In this document: positions 23,381 to 31,795 of the stretch, one piece after another
How positions within the stretch are numbered: the stretch's first letter is position 1
How the letters are laid out: each line of letters starts with the position of its first letter
From: SZUA-287 sp036397975
GTDB taxonomy: Bacteria; Bacteroidota; Ignavibacteria; UBA10030; UBA6906
NCBI GenBank assembly: GCA_036397975.1
Contig: DASWHW010000026.1
Span: 1-33,341, forward strand
Length of the DNA stretch: 33,341 nucleotides
Direction: 5' to 3'
Translations under genes and position numbers: made by a program
Notes under the pieces: model-generated
Seen by the model: only the letters and a program-made list of their open reading frames with translations
Told to the model about the DNA's origin: nothing
Databases searched by the model: none

Positions 23381-24040
23381 ATGCCTCGGTCGTCAAATAA
23401 GGATTTGGTTGATCTCCTCAAGCGAGGAGACAGGCAGGGTTGTTCACGATTGATGGATATGTATTATGATCGATTGGTCAACGAGGCTGTCAGCGTATTC
23501 AATCTTCCAGAGGGAGAATCTGAAGAACTCGTGAGTGACTGTCTGGTGTCCGTCGTCCAAGAAGTCCATACGTTTGAGTTCCGAAAATCAGATGGTGACT
23601 TCCACTTCTGGGTCATGACGATCTTTAAGAACAGAGTCAGAGATTTTGTTCGCCAACGAGCGAAAACCGCCGGTCTGGTCACTCACTTTCAGGAAAGCAA
23701 TTTCGAGAATGAAGAGACGTTTGGGCAGGGTGAGAGAGATGTTATTGCAGCGATAATCAGCGCGTACGAAGAAGCGACCCGGGAGGAATCAACCTCAGCA
23801 AAGAACATAGAATGCCGGGAACGTCTCAAAGTGATCGAAGAGGTGTTGGAATCTATGGAGGTATGGGAACGTGTTCTACTCCGATGCCGTGCGTTAGAGG
23901 TTCCCTACGAGGATATTACACGGTACACCGGGAAGCCTGCATCGCAGCTGAAGGTCTACCACGGCCGTGTAAAAAAGAAGTTTATCAAACTACTCGCTGT
24001 TCACTATCCGGAGGTTATGGAAGGTGAAAGATCCAATTGA
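23381..24040 (+). CDS. Sigma-70 family (ECF-like) RNA polymerase sigma factor
   Basis: This is a 219-residue protein; ATG 23381 is used, though a GTG four codons earlier is open. Residues about 8-95 resemble region 2 (ELVSDCLVSVVQEVHTFEF, FHFWVMTIFKNRVRDFVRQ). Residues about 150-205 resemble region 4 with a helix-turn-helix (VWERVLLRCRALEVPYEDIT, then QLKVYHGRVKKKFIKLL). The linker between them is long and acidic. Divergence from standard ECF factors is considerable, so promoter specificity is unknown. No classical anti-sigma gene follows; its last 17 bp overlap a helix-turn-helix-type gene, which may take that place. Confidence 0.82.
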   Translation: MPRSSNKDLVDLLKRGDRQGCSRLMDMYYDRLVNEAVSVFNLPEGESEELVSDCLVSVVQEVHTFEFRKSDGDFHFWVMTIFKNRVRDFVRQRAKTAGLVTHFQESNFENEETFGQGERDVIAAIISAYEEATREESTSAKNIECRERLKVIEEVLESMEVWERVLLRCRALEVPYEDITRYTGKPASQLKVYHGRVKKKFIKLLAVHYPEVMEGERSN

Positions 24041-24626
24041 CCGCCTACTGCAACTCGCGTTTCTTGAGGGAGTCATCTCGACGCGAGGGGCTTATGAAAA
24101 GCAGGTTGCCAAGAAGCAAGTGACCGTAAGGCGGTCCGCTGCTTCGAGGGAATTGGTTGCTCAACGACTCGAGCGTGAGCTTGACTCGGTGCAGCCTGTT
24201 GCCACGGTCGGCTCCTTCCTGCAGAAAGCGCTTGAAAGTCCAACCCTGCAGCCGCGCGAAGTTTCGACTCGTCTCGGTATTACGGCAAATGTGTTCGCGA
24301 TGTTGACGCGCAACCGCGTTTCCCCGCTCAAGATCTCAGCCGAATCATGGAAACGGTTTATGAGGCTGTTTCAGATCCCGGTCGATGATCTCGTCGAGAT
24401 GATTCGGCGAACGCAACAATTGGTCCACTATCGGTCTTCGTTTCAAACGACGCTTGCACGGTACGATACCCGGAAAAACAAAGAGCTGAAAGCAACGACT
24501 CTTGCGCAGGCGGCAGAAGAGTTGTACAGCCGCGCGGATCTCCCTCTCCCCGATGCTCAAATGCGTAAAATTGAAGAACTTCGCACTGAGCTACAAGACT
24601 CCGTCGGCTCTGATGGTAAGAGCTGA
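24024..24626 (+). CDS. Hypothetical HTH-like protein between sigma factor and ImmA/IrrE peptidase
   Basis: This is a 200-residue protein from GTG 24024, preceded by GGAAG within the sigma-factor coding end. No named family is certain. Residues about 62-120 (GSFLQKALESPTLQPREVST, then RLGITANVFAMLTRNRVSPL, then FMRLFQIPVDDLVEMI) look like an XRE-type helix-turn-helix, often found beside ImmA/IrrE peptidases. The N-terminal 55 residues are basic and helical; the C-terminal 60 residues are charged and helical. By position it could be a DNA-binding repressor or an anti-sigma protein that the adjacent peptidase cleaves. It overlaps both neighbours. Confidence 0.78.
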   Translation: MKDPIDRLLQLAFLEGVISTRGAYEKQVAKKQVTVRRSAASRELVAQRLERELDSVQPVATVGSFLQKALESPTLQPREVSTRLGITANVFAMLTRNRVSPLKISAESWKRFMRLFQIPVDDLVEMIRRTQQLVHYRSSFQTTLARYDTRKNKELKATTLAQAAEELYSRADLPLPDAQMRKIEELRTELQDSVGSDGKS

Positions 24627-25107
24627 TATCTCTCCTCGCCTGGAAGCATGCCAAAGAGTAGCGGTGGAGACCCTCTCTGTATTTCAGCAAGAATCAAATC
24701 AGCGAATTCCTCCTGTCCCCATTGATTTCGTAGCCAAGTGGCTTGGTCTGACCGTGGTGCCGCTATTCTCGATCCCGATGGAATGCTCGGCGATCGTGAG
24801 TACAAGGGATAAACTGATCGGCGTGAACGCAAAGCACCATTCCAGGCGACGCCGCTTCTCCATCGCGCATGAACTTGGTCATATTCTGATGAAGCATCGC
24901 CCGGAGAGCAAGTGCACGCGGGGGGAAATTTTCCAGTTCAATATGGAAGCAGACTTTTGTGCGTCCGCATTGTTGATGCCCGATGTGGAAGTCGTGAAGG
25001 TTCTGCAGGAGGGAAAGACGCCGGAAGTCCTGGCGCATCTTTTTGACGTGAGCGAAGACGCGATGAAGAGAAAACTCGACTATCTACAGAAGTCCCGTTT
25101 ACTTTAG
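24613..25107 (+). CDS. ImmA/IrrE family metallopeptidase
   Basis: This is a 164-residue protein. The frame is open further upstream, but ATG 24613, overlapping the previous stop by 14 bp, gives the natural start MVRADISPRLEACQ. The zinc motif HELGH is at residues 86-90 in RRFSIAHELGHILMKH, and the third ligand is Glu112 in NMEADFCASALLMP; both are diagnostic of the COG2856 family. Members cleave XRE-type repressors (ImmR, DdrO) or act as toxin-antitoxin components. Here the cleaved partner would most simply be the product of the preceding gene. Its end overlaps the convergent T9SS gene by 9 bp. Confidence 0.94.
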   Translation: MVRADISPRLEACQRVAVETLSVFQQESNQRIPPVPIDFVAKWLGLTVVPLFSIPMECSAIVSTRDKLIGVNAKHHSRRRRFSIAHELGHILMKHRPESKCTRGEIFQFNMEADFCASALLMPDVEVVKVLQEGKTPEVLAHLFDVSEDAMKRKLDYLQKSRLL

Positions 25108-26229
25108 CAGGAGCATTTTGCGCAACAAGCTTTTCCCTCCGCTTTCCAATCGATAATAATACACACCGCTGGTCAATCCCCTTCCGTTGACTTTCACCTT
25201 GTAGAGACGACCTGCCTCCGCAATGTCATCATAGAATGTCACGACTCTCTGCCCGAGAAGGTTGAACAGACTTACCCGCGCTTGTGCAGTTGTTGCGACA
25301 GAGAACTTGACGATGGTTTCTGGGTTGAAGGGATTTGGAAAATTCTGATGAAGAGCAAACTCTATCGGTGCCCGCTCTTCGAGACTCGCGACGATGTCCA
25401 CGCGAATCGGTTCAGAGGAGAAAACAGGGCCGCCCAAATCAATTTGCCGCAACCGGTAAAACCATTCTCCCAACAGAGTTACTGAGTCCGTGAAGGAGTA
25501 TGTTTGGGGTTCCGTCGTCGTTCCATGTCCAGGTACAAAGCTATTCGGGAGGGTCTCGAATTGACTGAGCGAGTCGCGCGATTTCTGCACTTCAAATCCG
25601 AAATTATTGATTTCGCTCAGCGTCATCCAATCCAAACGAACAGCATGTGAAGAGAGTTGCGCTGCCGTAAAACTGGCTAACTGGACAGGTAAGGGGAGAT
25701 TCCCAAGATCATTGATATGGTTGAGTGAATCCGTAATTGCGGTGTTTACGCTACCGACATATGCGTTGACCTTCGTAAATGGGTTGTTGATGTTCTTCCA
25801 TCGGATCGCCGGGGATTGTTGGTTGTATGGAACGTTGCTGTTCAGGCGAAAGCGTCCTACTCTCAAGCCCGGGGTAGGGGGTATCACAGTTCCATTTCCC
25901 GCGCCAGGTGGAATTTGTGCGTTGATTCTCAATTCATTACCAACAATCGACATCGTGTTGGGCTGTTGAAACTCTGCAAGTTGGGAGCTTCCGGAATTCA
26001 TGGACAACGAGATTGTCCCACTGGAAATGCCTGGATTGAAGTATAACATCGCTTGGAGCGAGGCGAGTTCAAAAGTCGTTGTCCCTGATCCCTGGATGTA
26101 CATATCAAATTCCGAGATAGAGTCAGCAATCGTGGCATCGTTTGCAAGAATCAGCTCGTATGCAGGAATCTGTGCATGTCCATTCAATGACAGAAGCAAA
26201 ACTGCACCGATAACGAAAACTGTTTTCAT
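25099..26229 (-). CDS. T9SS-tailed secreted protein with cohesin-like N-terminal domain
   Basis: This is a 376-residue protein. ATG 26229 follows AAGGAGATACTC, which fixes the start although the frame is open to 26427. The signal peptide is MKTVFVIGAVLLLSLNGHAQ. Residues about 25-160 are a beta-rich domain (FDMYIQGSGTTTFELASLQA, MLYFNPGISSGTISL, GLRVGRFRLNSN), reminiscent of cohesin-type sandwiches but without a firm family match. Residues about 180-280 (PLPVQLASFTAAQL and onward) are a fibronectin-like module common before sorting tails. The last 80 residues carry NFPNPFNPETIVKFSV and end in LRKMLLLK, a T9SS type A domain. It starts 10 bp after the large dehydrogenase-like gene and is surely cotranscribed with it. 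Confidence 0.9.
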   Translation of the reverse strand: MKTVFVIGAVLLLSLNGHAQIPAYELILANDATIADSISEFDMYIQGSGTTTFELASLQAMLYFNPGISSGTISLSMNSGSSQLAEFQQPNTMSIVGNELRINAQIPPGAGNGTVIPPTPGLRVGRFRLNSNVPYNQQSPAIRWKNINNPFTKVNAYVGSVNTAITDSLNHINDLGNLPLPVQLASFTAAQLSSHAVRLDWMTLSEINNFGFEVQKSRDSLSQFETLPNSFVPGHGTTTEPQTYSFTDSVTLLGEWFYRLRQIDLGGPVFSSEPIRVDIVASLEERAPIEFALHQNFPNPFNPETIVKFSVATTAQARVSLFNLLGQRVVTFYDDIAEAGRLYKVKVNGRGLTSGVYYYRLESGGKSLLRKMLLLK

Positions 26230-26239
26230 GAGTATCTCC

Positions 26240-29200
26240 TTAATTCGGCACATTTGAACCAGTGAATGCGTTGTTGTCTGGAGCAACGAAGTCATCCGAA
26301 TCGATAAAACCGTCAAGTGTGTAATCGGCATCCAGATATCCGCTGAGGAACATGGAGTTATCGGGGCCGGCAAAATCATCGCTGTCGATGAATCCATCCG
26401 CGGAGCCGTCGCCGGCGTATAATCCAAAAATGCCTCCGCCTAAATTCTTTGTTGCATTGGCACCGAATGCTTGAGAAGAGCTTGAGCTGAAGTCATATGC
26501 TAAGGGGATCGTCGCCAAAAGGGGAACCGGGTTCGCGCTCATTACCGATAGATGGTTGCGATGGCGAAGCACAATGTAGTATGATCCTGCAACGGTGGAA
26601 TCAAACTCGACGAATGCCTGGCTGGTATCGAGCATAGATCGAACGCTTCCGTCACTTAATAGCCACACAGGAGCGAAGCGACGGATTGTCGATGCACCGG
26701 GTGTTTGCGCATCGCGGATTTCCAGGGAAATGCTATCCACTGCCATGGCAGGAATTGATTTTCCGGGAAATCGTGTTGCAAGATATCCTGCCGAACGCAG
26801 TATTGTCCTCATTTGACTTCCACCAAGATATCCACCCTCGAGGAAAGCCTTCATCGCCAGGCGGACGGACGTTTTTCCGAAATAGGCAGCAATGGAATGA
26901 TTACTCGAAATACCATTGAAAGTGTAGGAAGGAACGCTGCCCTGGTCAACGCCGTCAACAACTACGCTATCAACGTGATAACCTTGATCGGGTGTTATGG
27001 TGAAAGTTTGGTTTGTTCCAAACGGCAGACTCAAGTCTCCCGACGGATCGAGCGTTCCATTCACGCCCGGAACGGCGGTGATGGTAAAAATGTTGGGCTT
27101 GAAGCTGACGTAAATCGAATGATTCGCATTTACATTGGTGAACGAATAGCTCGATTGAGGAGCCTGCAGGACTCCGTCGACAACAACGCTGTCGATCTGG
27201 TGTCCGGTTGCCGGCGTTATGGTAAATACTTGTGTTGCCCCCTGACTAACATTAATAACACCTGCCGGGCTCACTACCCCGTTTGCACCGTTAGTGGAGG
27301 TGATCTGATAGGCCGTTGTTGTTGGGTACAGACGTGATTGCGGAATTACTTGCTTGATCTGGCTTGGTGCAGACCAGGATAGCCGGGCCACTGCTCCACC
27401 TCCTCGCTCGTAATACTCCATCCGGATATCATACTCTGTATTGGCAGCAAGGGCAATTGTTCCTGAGTGTTCAGTGGGGGACTGGTCAATCCATTGATCC
27501 ACTAGAAGTTGGTTGTTCACCCACAGGCGAACTCCGTCGTCCGTATGAGTGTAGAAGAAAAAGGTCTCGGTGAATTCAGGCTTCACTCGGCCTGACCAAC
27601 GGACGGAAAAATCATCTGATCCCATGGAAGGATCAGGCGATCCGGTTCCCCAGTTGAAATCAAGAACCGGGTCAATTCGCGTAAGCACTGTCCCGGTAAG
27701 ATCAATGTTGTCATAGTATTCTCCACGCAAGCCTGCACCCAGATTGCCGATAATGATGTATGCGTTCTTTTGTACGGTCGCCGGCCCGTTTGTCCCGGTG
27801 ACAGTGAGTCGCACGTTGAAAAGCCCGTCAGTGGTGTACGTATGGTTTGGACTCTGCAGCGTGCTCGTCCCTCCGTCTCCAAAATCCCAGAACCATGCGG
27901 ATGCCGAAGGGACATTTGAAAGATCGGTAAACTGGACGCTCAGTGGGGCGAGACCGCTTGTTGCATTCGCCGCAAAGTCTGCTGTGCCGATGAACTTTAC
28001 ACGAAGAATATTTGCTCCCCTGTCAACCGGACTCGTGTAGTTGAGATCCTTGTAAAAATCGCTAAAGTATAGTCCGTCTGGTCCCGCGGTCAGCGCAACT
28101 GCGGTTCCTTTGCCGGACCCGTTATACTCAACCAACGGTGCGGGTCCGGAGATAAGTGTTCCTCCGGGACTGACCTCGAACTCCACGATTCGCTTTCCTT
28201 TTGCCTGCGGGCCGGTCGCGTATGTTGGACCAGACTCGGTGATGTACATATGATCCAGCTTTGACAAAGGAAAACCACTCCCTGAAAATATCCTGCTTTG
28301 TGGAAAGGCCATGTTCACAGGTCCGTGCGGAGGATCCCAGTTGTAAATTGCGCTGATGGTCATGCTCGCGTCGGTTCCATCCCAACCGTAATTACCGCCA
28401 CTGATCATGCGTGCGATTCTATCATTGTGACTCGGTCCGTTCTCAACTTCATAGTGGTAGCCGTCAGAAAGCCGCCAGGCGCCACCAAACGGATTTCGCA
28501 AACCGTAGGTGAAGATGTAGTCCTTCGCGTTGATTCCATCACCTGCATTATAGAAGGGATTGTCCGTCGGAGCCGAGCCATCGAGATTTACCCGAAGGAT
28601 TTTGCCCCGGAACGAATTAATGTTGAGCGCAGTCGAGGAAGTAAACCCATCTCCCATATGGACATACAGCTTTCCATCGGGTCCGATGGAAAGATTGGAA
28701 ATGAAGTGGGATTGCCCCTGTGTTTCTCCGGGCATATCGAGAATCGTTGTCTGTGCCCCGGCATTCAACCCACCGTTAATGCTGGTGAAACGCACAACTT
28801 TCGGATAATGCGGTCCGTTGGGAGGAGATGCGTCATACAACATCGATGCGATGATGTCACCGCTTCCAGGCTCCACCAGAATTCCCGAAAGGCCCTGCTC
28901 GCCGGATCCGGGAAAATTTCCCGTCGGATTGAAATTCAGCAGGTTGGTTGCGTAGTCAAGGACAGTACCGTTGCGCGTCACGACTTTGATAATTCCGTAA
29001 AGCTCGGTCACGTAAAAATATGGGTCCATTGGTTGGGAACCCGGGTTTGGGACGAAGGCGATGTTGACGGGGAGTTGGAAACCGGATGAGACTTTTTCCA
29101 CTTTAAAGCCAGCTTGGCGCACCGCCCAGGGAACGGGCGCACCTTGAGCAAGTGTGGTAAAGTCAGGTTCGCTCTGTCCAGCATTGCCCTCGTAGCTGCT

Positions 29201-30013
29201 TCCGTTGGACGAGATCCATAAATACCGATCAGATCCTGCTGCGAGATTCATCGCCGGGAGAAATATCTCCCGATCAACTCCAGCATCGTCGGTGAACAGA
29301 AGCCTCGTTTGAGAAAGCACCATACCGCTGCTACCTCCATTCAACACCACTCGGATGTGTTTATGGTCTGCCAGCGCAGGCGGATTTTGAAGAGTGTTTG
29401 ATATGCCGTTCAAACCTTGAATGCTCAAGAGTAGATTGCTTGGCGGCGTTTCGATCCGGAGCGACGGCTGTGGCGAACCGACAGGCAAGACCACCGGCAA
29501 ACCTGACGTTTCATTGTTCCATTGTGGAGTCGGGGATGATGCGATGTCCTCTAAGTCAAGCGGAAAGAGCTGCGTTAAGGCTCCGGTACGAAACAAGCGT
29601 TCCGACCATGGGCTCCATTCCGTCAAGGGATCCCCGCTGCTGTCTCGGAAACGTACCCGCAATCGATAATCCATGTCCGGAAACAGTTCCGTTCGTCCAG
29701 CGTGCGATCCTTCAAATGCCCCGTCGCCGAAGTGTGTGTGCAGCTTCTCCACTCCGCCGATGCAAGTGGTGATCCAGATCCGTCCGGAAGGAGAAACCGT
29801 CCAGATTTCCCAATCGGAGCAGACGTGCGTGTCTCCCGCGTCCGGGTCAATGAATGGGCCTGCCTCCATGTGGACATCGCTGGCATTGACAACTTGAAGA
29901 TCAATCACCGGTTCTGTTATAGCCGGAGGGAGAGGCGGGGTATTCTGCGCAATCGATCCAACTGTCACGAAGAGGTTGATAGCCATGAACACGGGAATTA
30001 CATTCCGCGTCAT
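26240..30013 (-). CDS. Multidomain secreted glucose/sorbosone dehydrogenase-like protein
   Basis: This is a 1257-residue protein from ATG 30013 (signal MTRNVIPVFMAINLFVTVG); ATG 30028 and TTG 30076 are alternatives. After an N-terminal beta-rich part, residues about 305-675 form a GSDH/PQQ-type propeller (GFQLPVNIAFVPNPG, GEQGLSGILVEPGSGDIIAS, GPDGKLYVHMGDG, FTYGLRNPFGGAWR). A PKD domain (680-758, WFWDFGDGGTSTLQSPNHTY), a PA14 domain (760-897, RGEYYDNIDLTG, FFFYTHTDDGVRLWVNNQLL) and two bacterial repeat domains (about 900-1046, each with HxxDSVVVDG) follow. The C-terminal region has LRHRNHLSVMSA and two calcium-loop sequences DGFIDSDDF. There is no T9SS tail. The substrate and cofactor are not provable from sequence. 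Confidence 0.93.
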   Translation of the reverse strand: MTRNVIPVFMAINLFVTVGSIAQNTPPLPPAITEPVIDLQVVNASDVHMEAGPFIDPDAGDTHVCSDWEIWTVSPSGRIWITTCIGGVEKLHTHFGDGAFEGSHAGRTELFPDMDYRLRVRFRDSSGDPLTEWSPWSERLFRTGALTQLFPLDLEDIASSPTPQWNNETSGLPVVLPVGSPQPSLRIETPPSNLLLSIQGLNGISNTLQNPPALADHKHIRVVLNGGSSGMVLSQTRLLFTDDAGVDREIFLPAMNLAAGSDRYLWISSNGSSYEGNAGQSEPDFTTLAQGAPVPWAVRQAGFKVEKVSSGFQLPVNIAFVPNPGSQPMDPYFYVTELYGIIKVVTRNGTVLDYATNLLNFNPTGNFPGSGEQGLSGILVEPGSGDIIASMLYDASPPNGPHYPKVVRFTSINGGLNAGAQTTILDMPGETQGQSHFISNLSIGPDGKLYVHMGDGFTSSTALNINSFRGKILRVNLDGSAPTDNPFYNAGDGINAKDYIFTYGLRNPFGGAWRLSDGYHYEVENGPSHNDRIARMISGGNYGWDGTDASMTISAIYNWDPPHGPVNMAFPQSRIFSGSGFPLSKLDHMYITESGPTYATGPQAKGKRIVEFEVSPGGTLISGPAPLVEYNGSGKGTAVALTAGPDGLYFSDFYKDLNYTSPVDRGANILRVKFIGTADFAANATSGLAPLSVQFTDLSNVPSASAWFWDFGDGGTSTLQSPNHTYTTDGLFNVRLTVTGTNGPATVQKNAYIIIGNLGAGLRGEYYDNIDLTGTVLTRIDPVLDFNWGTGSPDPSMGSDDFSVRWSGRVKPEFTETFFFYTHTDDGVRLWVNNQLLVDQWIDQSPTEHSGTIALAANTEYDIRMEYYERGGGAVARLSWSAPSQIKQVIPQSRLYPTTTAYQITSTNGANGVVSPAGVINVSQGATQVFTITPATGHQIDSVVVDGVLQAPQSSYSFTNVNANHSIYVSFKPNIFTITAVPGVNGTLDPSGDLSLPFGTNQTFTITPDQGYHVDSVVVDGVDQGSVPSYTFNGISSNHSIAAYFGKTSVRLAMKAFLEGGYLGGSQMRTILRSAGYLATRFPGKSIPAMAVDSISLEIRDAQTPGASTIRRFAPVWLLSDGSVRSMLDTSQAFVEFDSTVAGSYYIVLRHRNHLSVMSANPVPLLATIPLAYDFSSSSSQAFGANATKNLGGGIFGLYAGDGSADGFIDSDDFAGPDNSMFLSGYLDADYTLDGFIDSDDFVAPDNNAFTGSNVPN

Positions 30014-30215
30014 ACGTGCCTGACTCATTTGGTTGAACTCGTTAAAGGTATTCCTATTGTCTTTTCGGCGAAGCAATGAATCTCAGGGATGAGTCATCGC
30101 AAAAGGTGGTGCCAACGGAGAGGGCCCGCATCGAAAAAATAGTGTAATTTGGATCGGTCAATAATGACTTGAGGCACGCAGCCTGGACGACCGAAGAGAG
30201 GTGACAGATCTCATG

Positions 30216-31661
30216 TTACTTCATGAAGAGCATTTGTCTTGTCTCCACATTGCCGCTTGCCTCCAGGCGATAAAAATATACTCCGCTTGCGTGCCTGTCC
30301 GGCTGCCAGGAGAGAGAATATGTGCCTGCCTCAAGCTCGCGGTTAACGAGAGTTGTAACATGACGACCAAGGTAATCAAAGACTACTAGTCTGGTATGGC
30401 TCACTACGGGTACGTAATACCGAATGGTTGTTCCGGCGTTAAATGGGTTTGGATAATTCTCCAATAAAACATGGGTTCTCGGATGTTCTTGCTCGATACG
30501 AACACTGGTTGCTGCGCCTGGAAAGAAGAACTCCAATGCATTATCAATATGCGCCCGCCAGTTGCCCCAACTGTGTCCCTCATGATATTCGATATACCGG
30601 AAAGGATATCCTTTGTTTTGGAGGATAGGCACAAAATTCCTGACCAGTGGAATCAATTGAGGTATATCATAGGTGCCGAGGTCGAGATATAGCTTAAGTG
30701 GGAGTAACGAACTGGATTGAAATCCCGAAGAGATAGATGTTTGGATATTGCTTGATTGAGCGGCGATGTTTCCAAAATGCTCCGGGTGCGTGTAGCCTAT
30801 CCAGAGGGAGATATTGCCTCCGTTCGACGCGCCCAGGAGTGCGCGTTGAGTCGGATCGCGCCGTGTTCTATAGCGTTGATCAATCACCGGCATCAATTCG
30901 TTGATGATGAACGATGTGAATTGATTCTGCTGGCTTCCTGCATACTCTTCTGTTCTGTTCACCGCAGGAACAAATATCGCGATCACCGGAACGATGCGCT
31001 GTTCCTGACTCAGGTAATCGAGAACATTGTTCGCGCTTGCGAGGCTGACATATTCCAGTCCGTCATGAACAACAACGACTGGAAAGCTGTCTAGTGACGC
31101 GGAGTAAAAGGGGGGAGTGTACACACGAATTGTTCTTGAATTGCCGAGCGATGGAGAATACATCACGGTGTCCGAAAGCGACCCATGGGGGATCCCAGGA
31201 TAGAAGGAAATTTCGGGCGCCGGGAGGTATGCGGGCATCTGTATTTCTGAATTCGGTCCAAAGCCGCCCGACACCGTCCGCGGATTTCGAGGATCCAGGA
31301 TCCAGGTCGACCCGTTAAGAACATACTTGTAGTCGAGGCGGGCATCGGGTTCGAATGTGTCTGAGTAGTACCAGAAATCAGTCGGCGGGATGCGTGACAT
31401 CAGGAAGGCATTCGGATTCCATGAGTTCGCGTCGCCGGGAACCGACACATTTGCGGCTGCTCCTCGATAATAGAAATGCGCCACCGAGTCGGCTTCGAGA
31501 ATAGGTGAAACCGGATGGGCCGCAACATAGGTGTTCACAATAGAAATGCGGAGTGAATCCGGGGAGGAATAGACCTGATTCAGAAAGTCCTGAAATGTCT
31601 GTCCAATCCCACCTGTTCCCAGTAACATTAAGAGAGCGAGCAAAGAAATGACAGATTTCAT
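30216..31661 (-). CDS. Secreted esterase (EstD/Fes-like) with T9SS tail
   Basis: This is a 481-residue protein with a signal peptide (MKSVISLLALLMLLGTGGIG). Residues about 55-145 form an E-set/CBM48-like sandwich (VAHFYYRGAAANVSVPGDAN). Residues 160-385 are an alpha/beta-hydrolase of the esterase D family (PF00756): nucleophile Ser279 in LLGASNGGN, Asp327 or Asp332 in YLDLGTYD, His363 in HEGHSWGNWR. The last 80 residues carry NYPNPFNAGTTIRYYV and end in TRQMLFMK, a T9SS type A domain. Relatives act on feruloyl, siderophore or mycolyl esters; the substrate is unknown. It lies about 200 bp upstream of the dehydrogenase-like gene on the same strand. Confidence 0.95.
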   Translation of the reverse strand: MKSVISLLALLMLLGTGGIGQTFQDFLNQVYSSPDSLRISIVNTYVAAHPVSPILEADSVAHFYYRGAAANVSVPGDANSWNPNAFLMSRIPPTDFWYYSDTFEPDARLDYKYVLNGSTWILDPRNPRTVSGGFGPNSEIQMPAYLPAPEISFYPGIPHGSLSDTVMYSPSLGNSRTIRVYTPPFYSASLDSFPVVVVHDGLEYVSLASANNVLDYLSQEQRIVPVIAIFVPAVNRTEEYAGSQQNQFTSFIINELMPVIDQRYRTRRDPTQRALLGASNGGNISLWIGYTHPEHFGNIAAQSSNIQTSISSGFQSSSLLPLKLYLDLGTYDIPQLIPLVRNFVPILQNKGYPFRYIEYHEGHSWGNWRAHIDNALEFFFPGAATSVRIEQEHPRTHVLLENYPNPFNAGTTIRYYVPVVSHTRLVVFDYLGRHVTTLVNRELEAGTYSLSWQPDRHASGVYFYRLEASGNVETRQMLFMK

Positions 31662-31727
31662 GATTTGGAAGAAGAAGTGTATGTCAATGTAACAAAAGTG
31701 ATTCCGGGTAGCAACAGCATTGGCCGG

Positions 31728-31758
31728 TTGCCCATAGCGACATCCCTTCGTATATTAC
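31728..31758 (+). promoter_or_regulatory. Possible promoter of the DUF2318 gene
   Basis: TTG (31728-31730), 20 bp, then TATATTAC (31751-31758). The same bases read as TTGCCC-N17-TATATT in a sigma-70 frame. It lies 37 bp upstream of the start at 31796, in the divergent region with the esterase gene. Confidence 0.4.
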
Positions 31759-31795
31759 AACCGAGTTTTGAAAAAATAAATCACTAGGAGAATCA

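Noticed and set aside
28298..29089. 263-codon plus-strand open frame inside the dehydrogenase-like gene
   Set aside because: It lies opposite the GSDH propeller coding sequence and has no recognisable domain.
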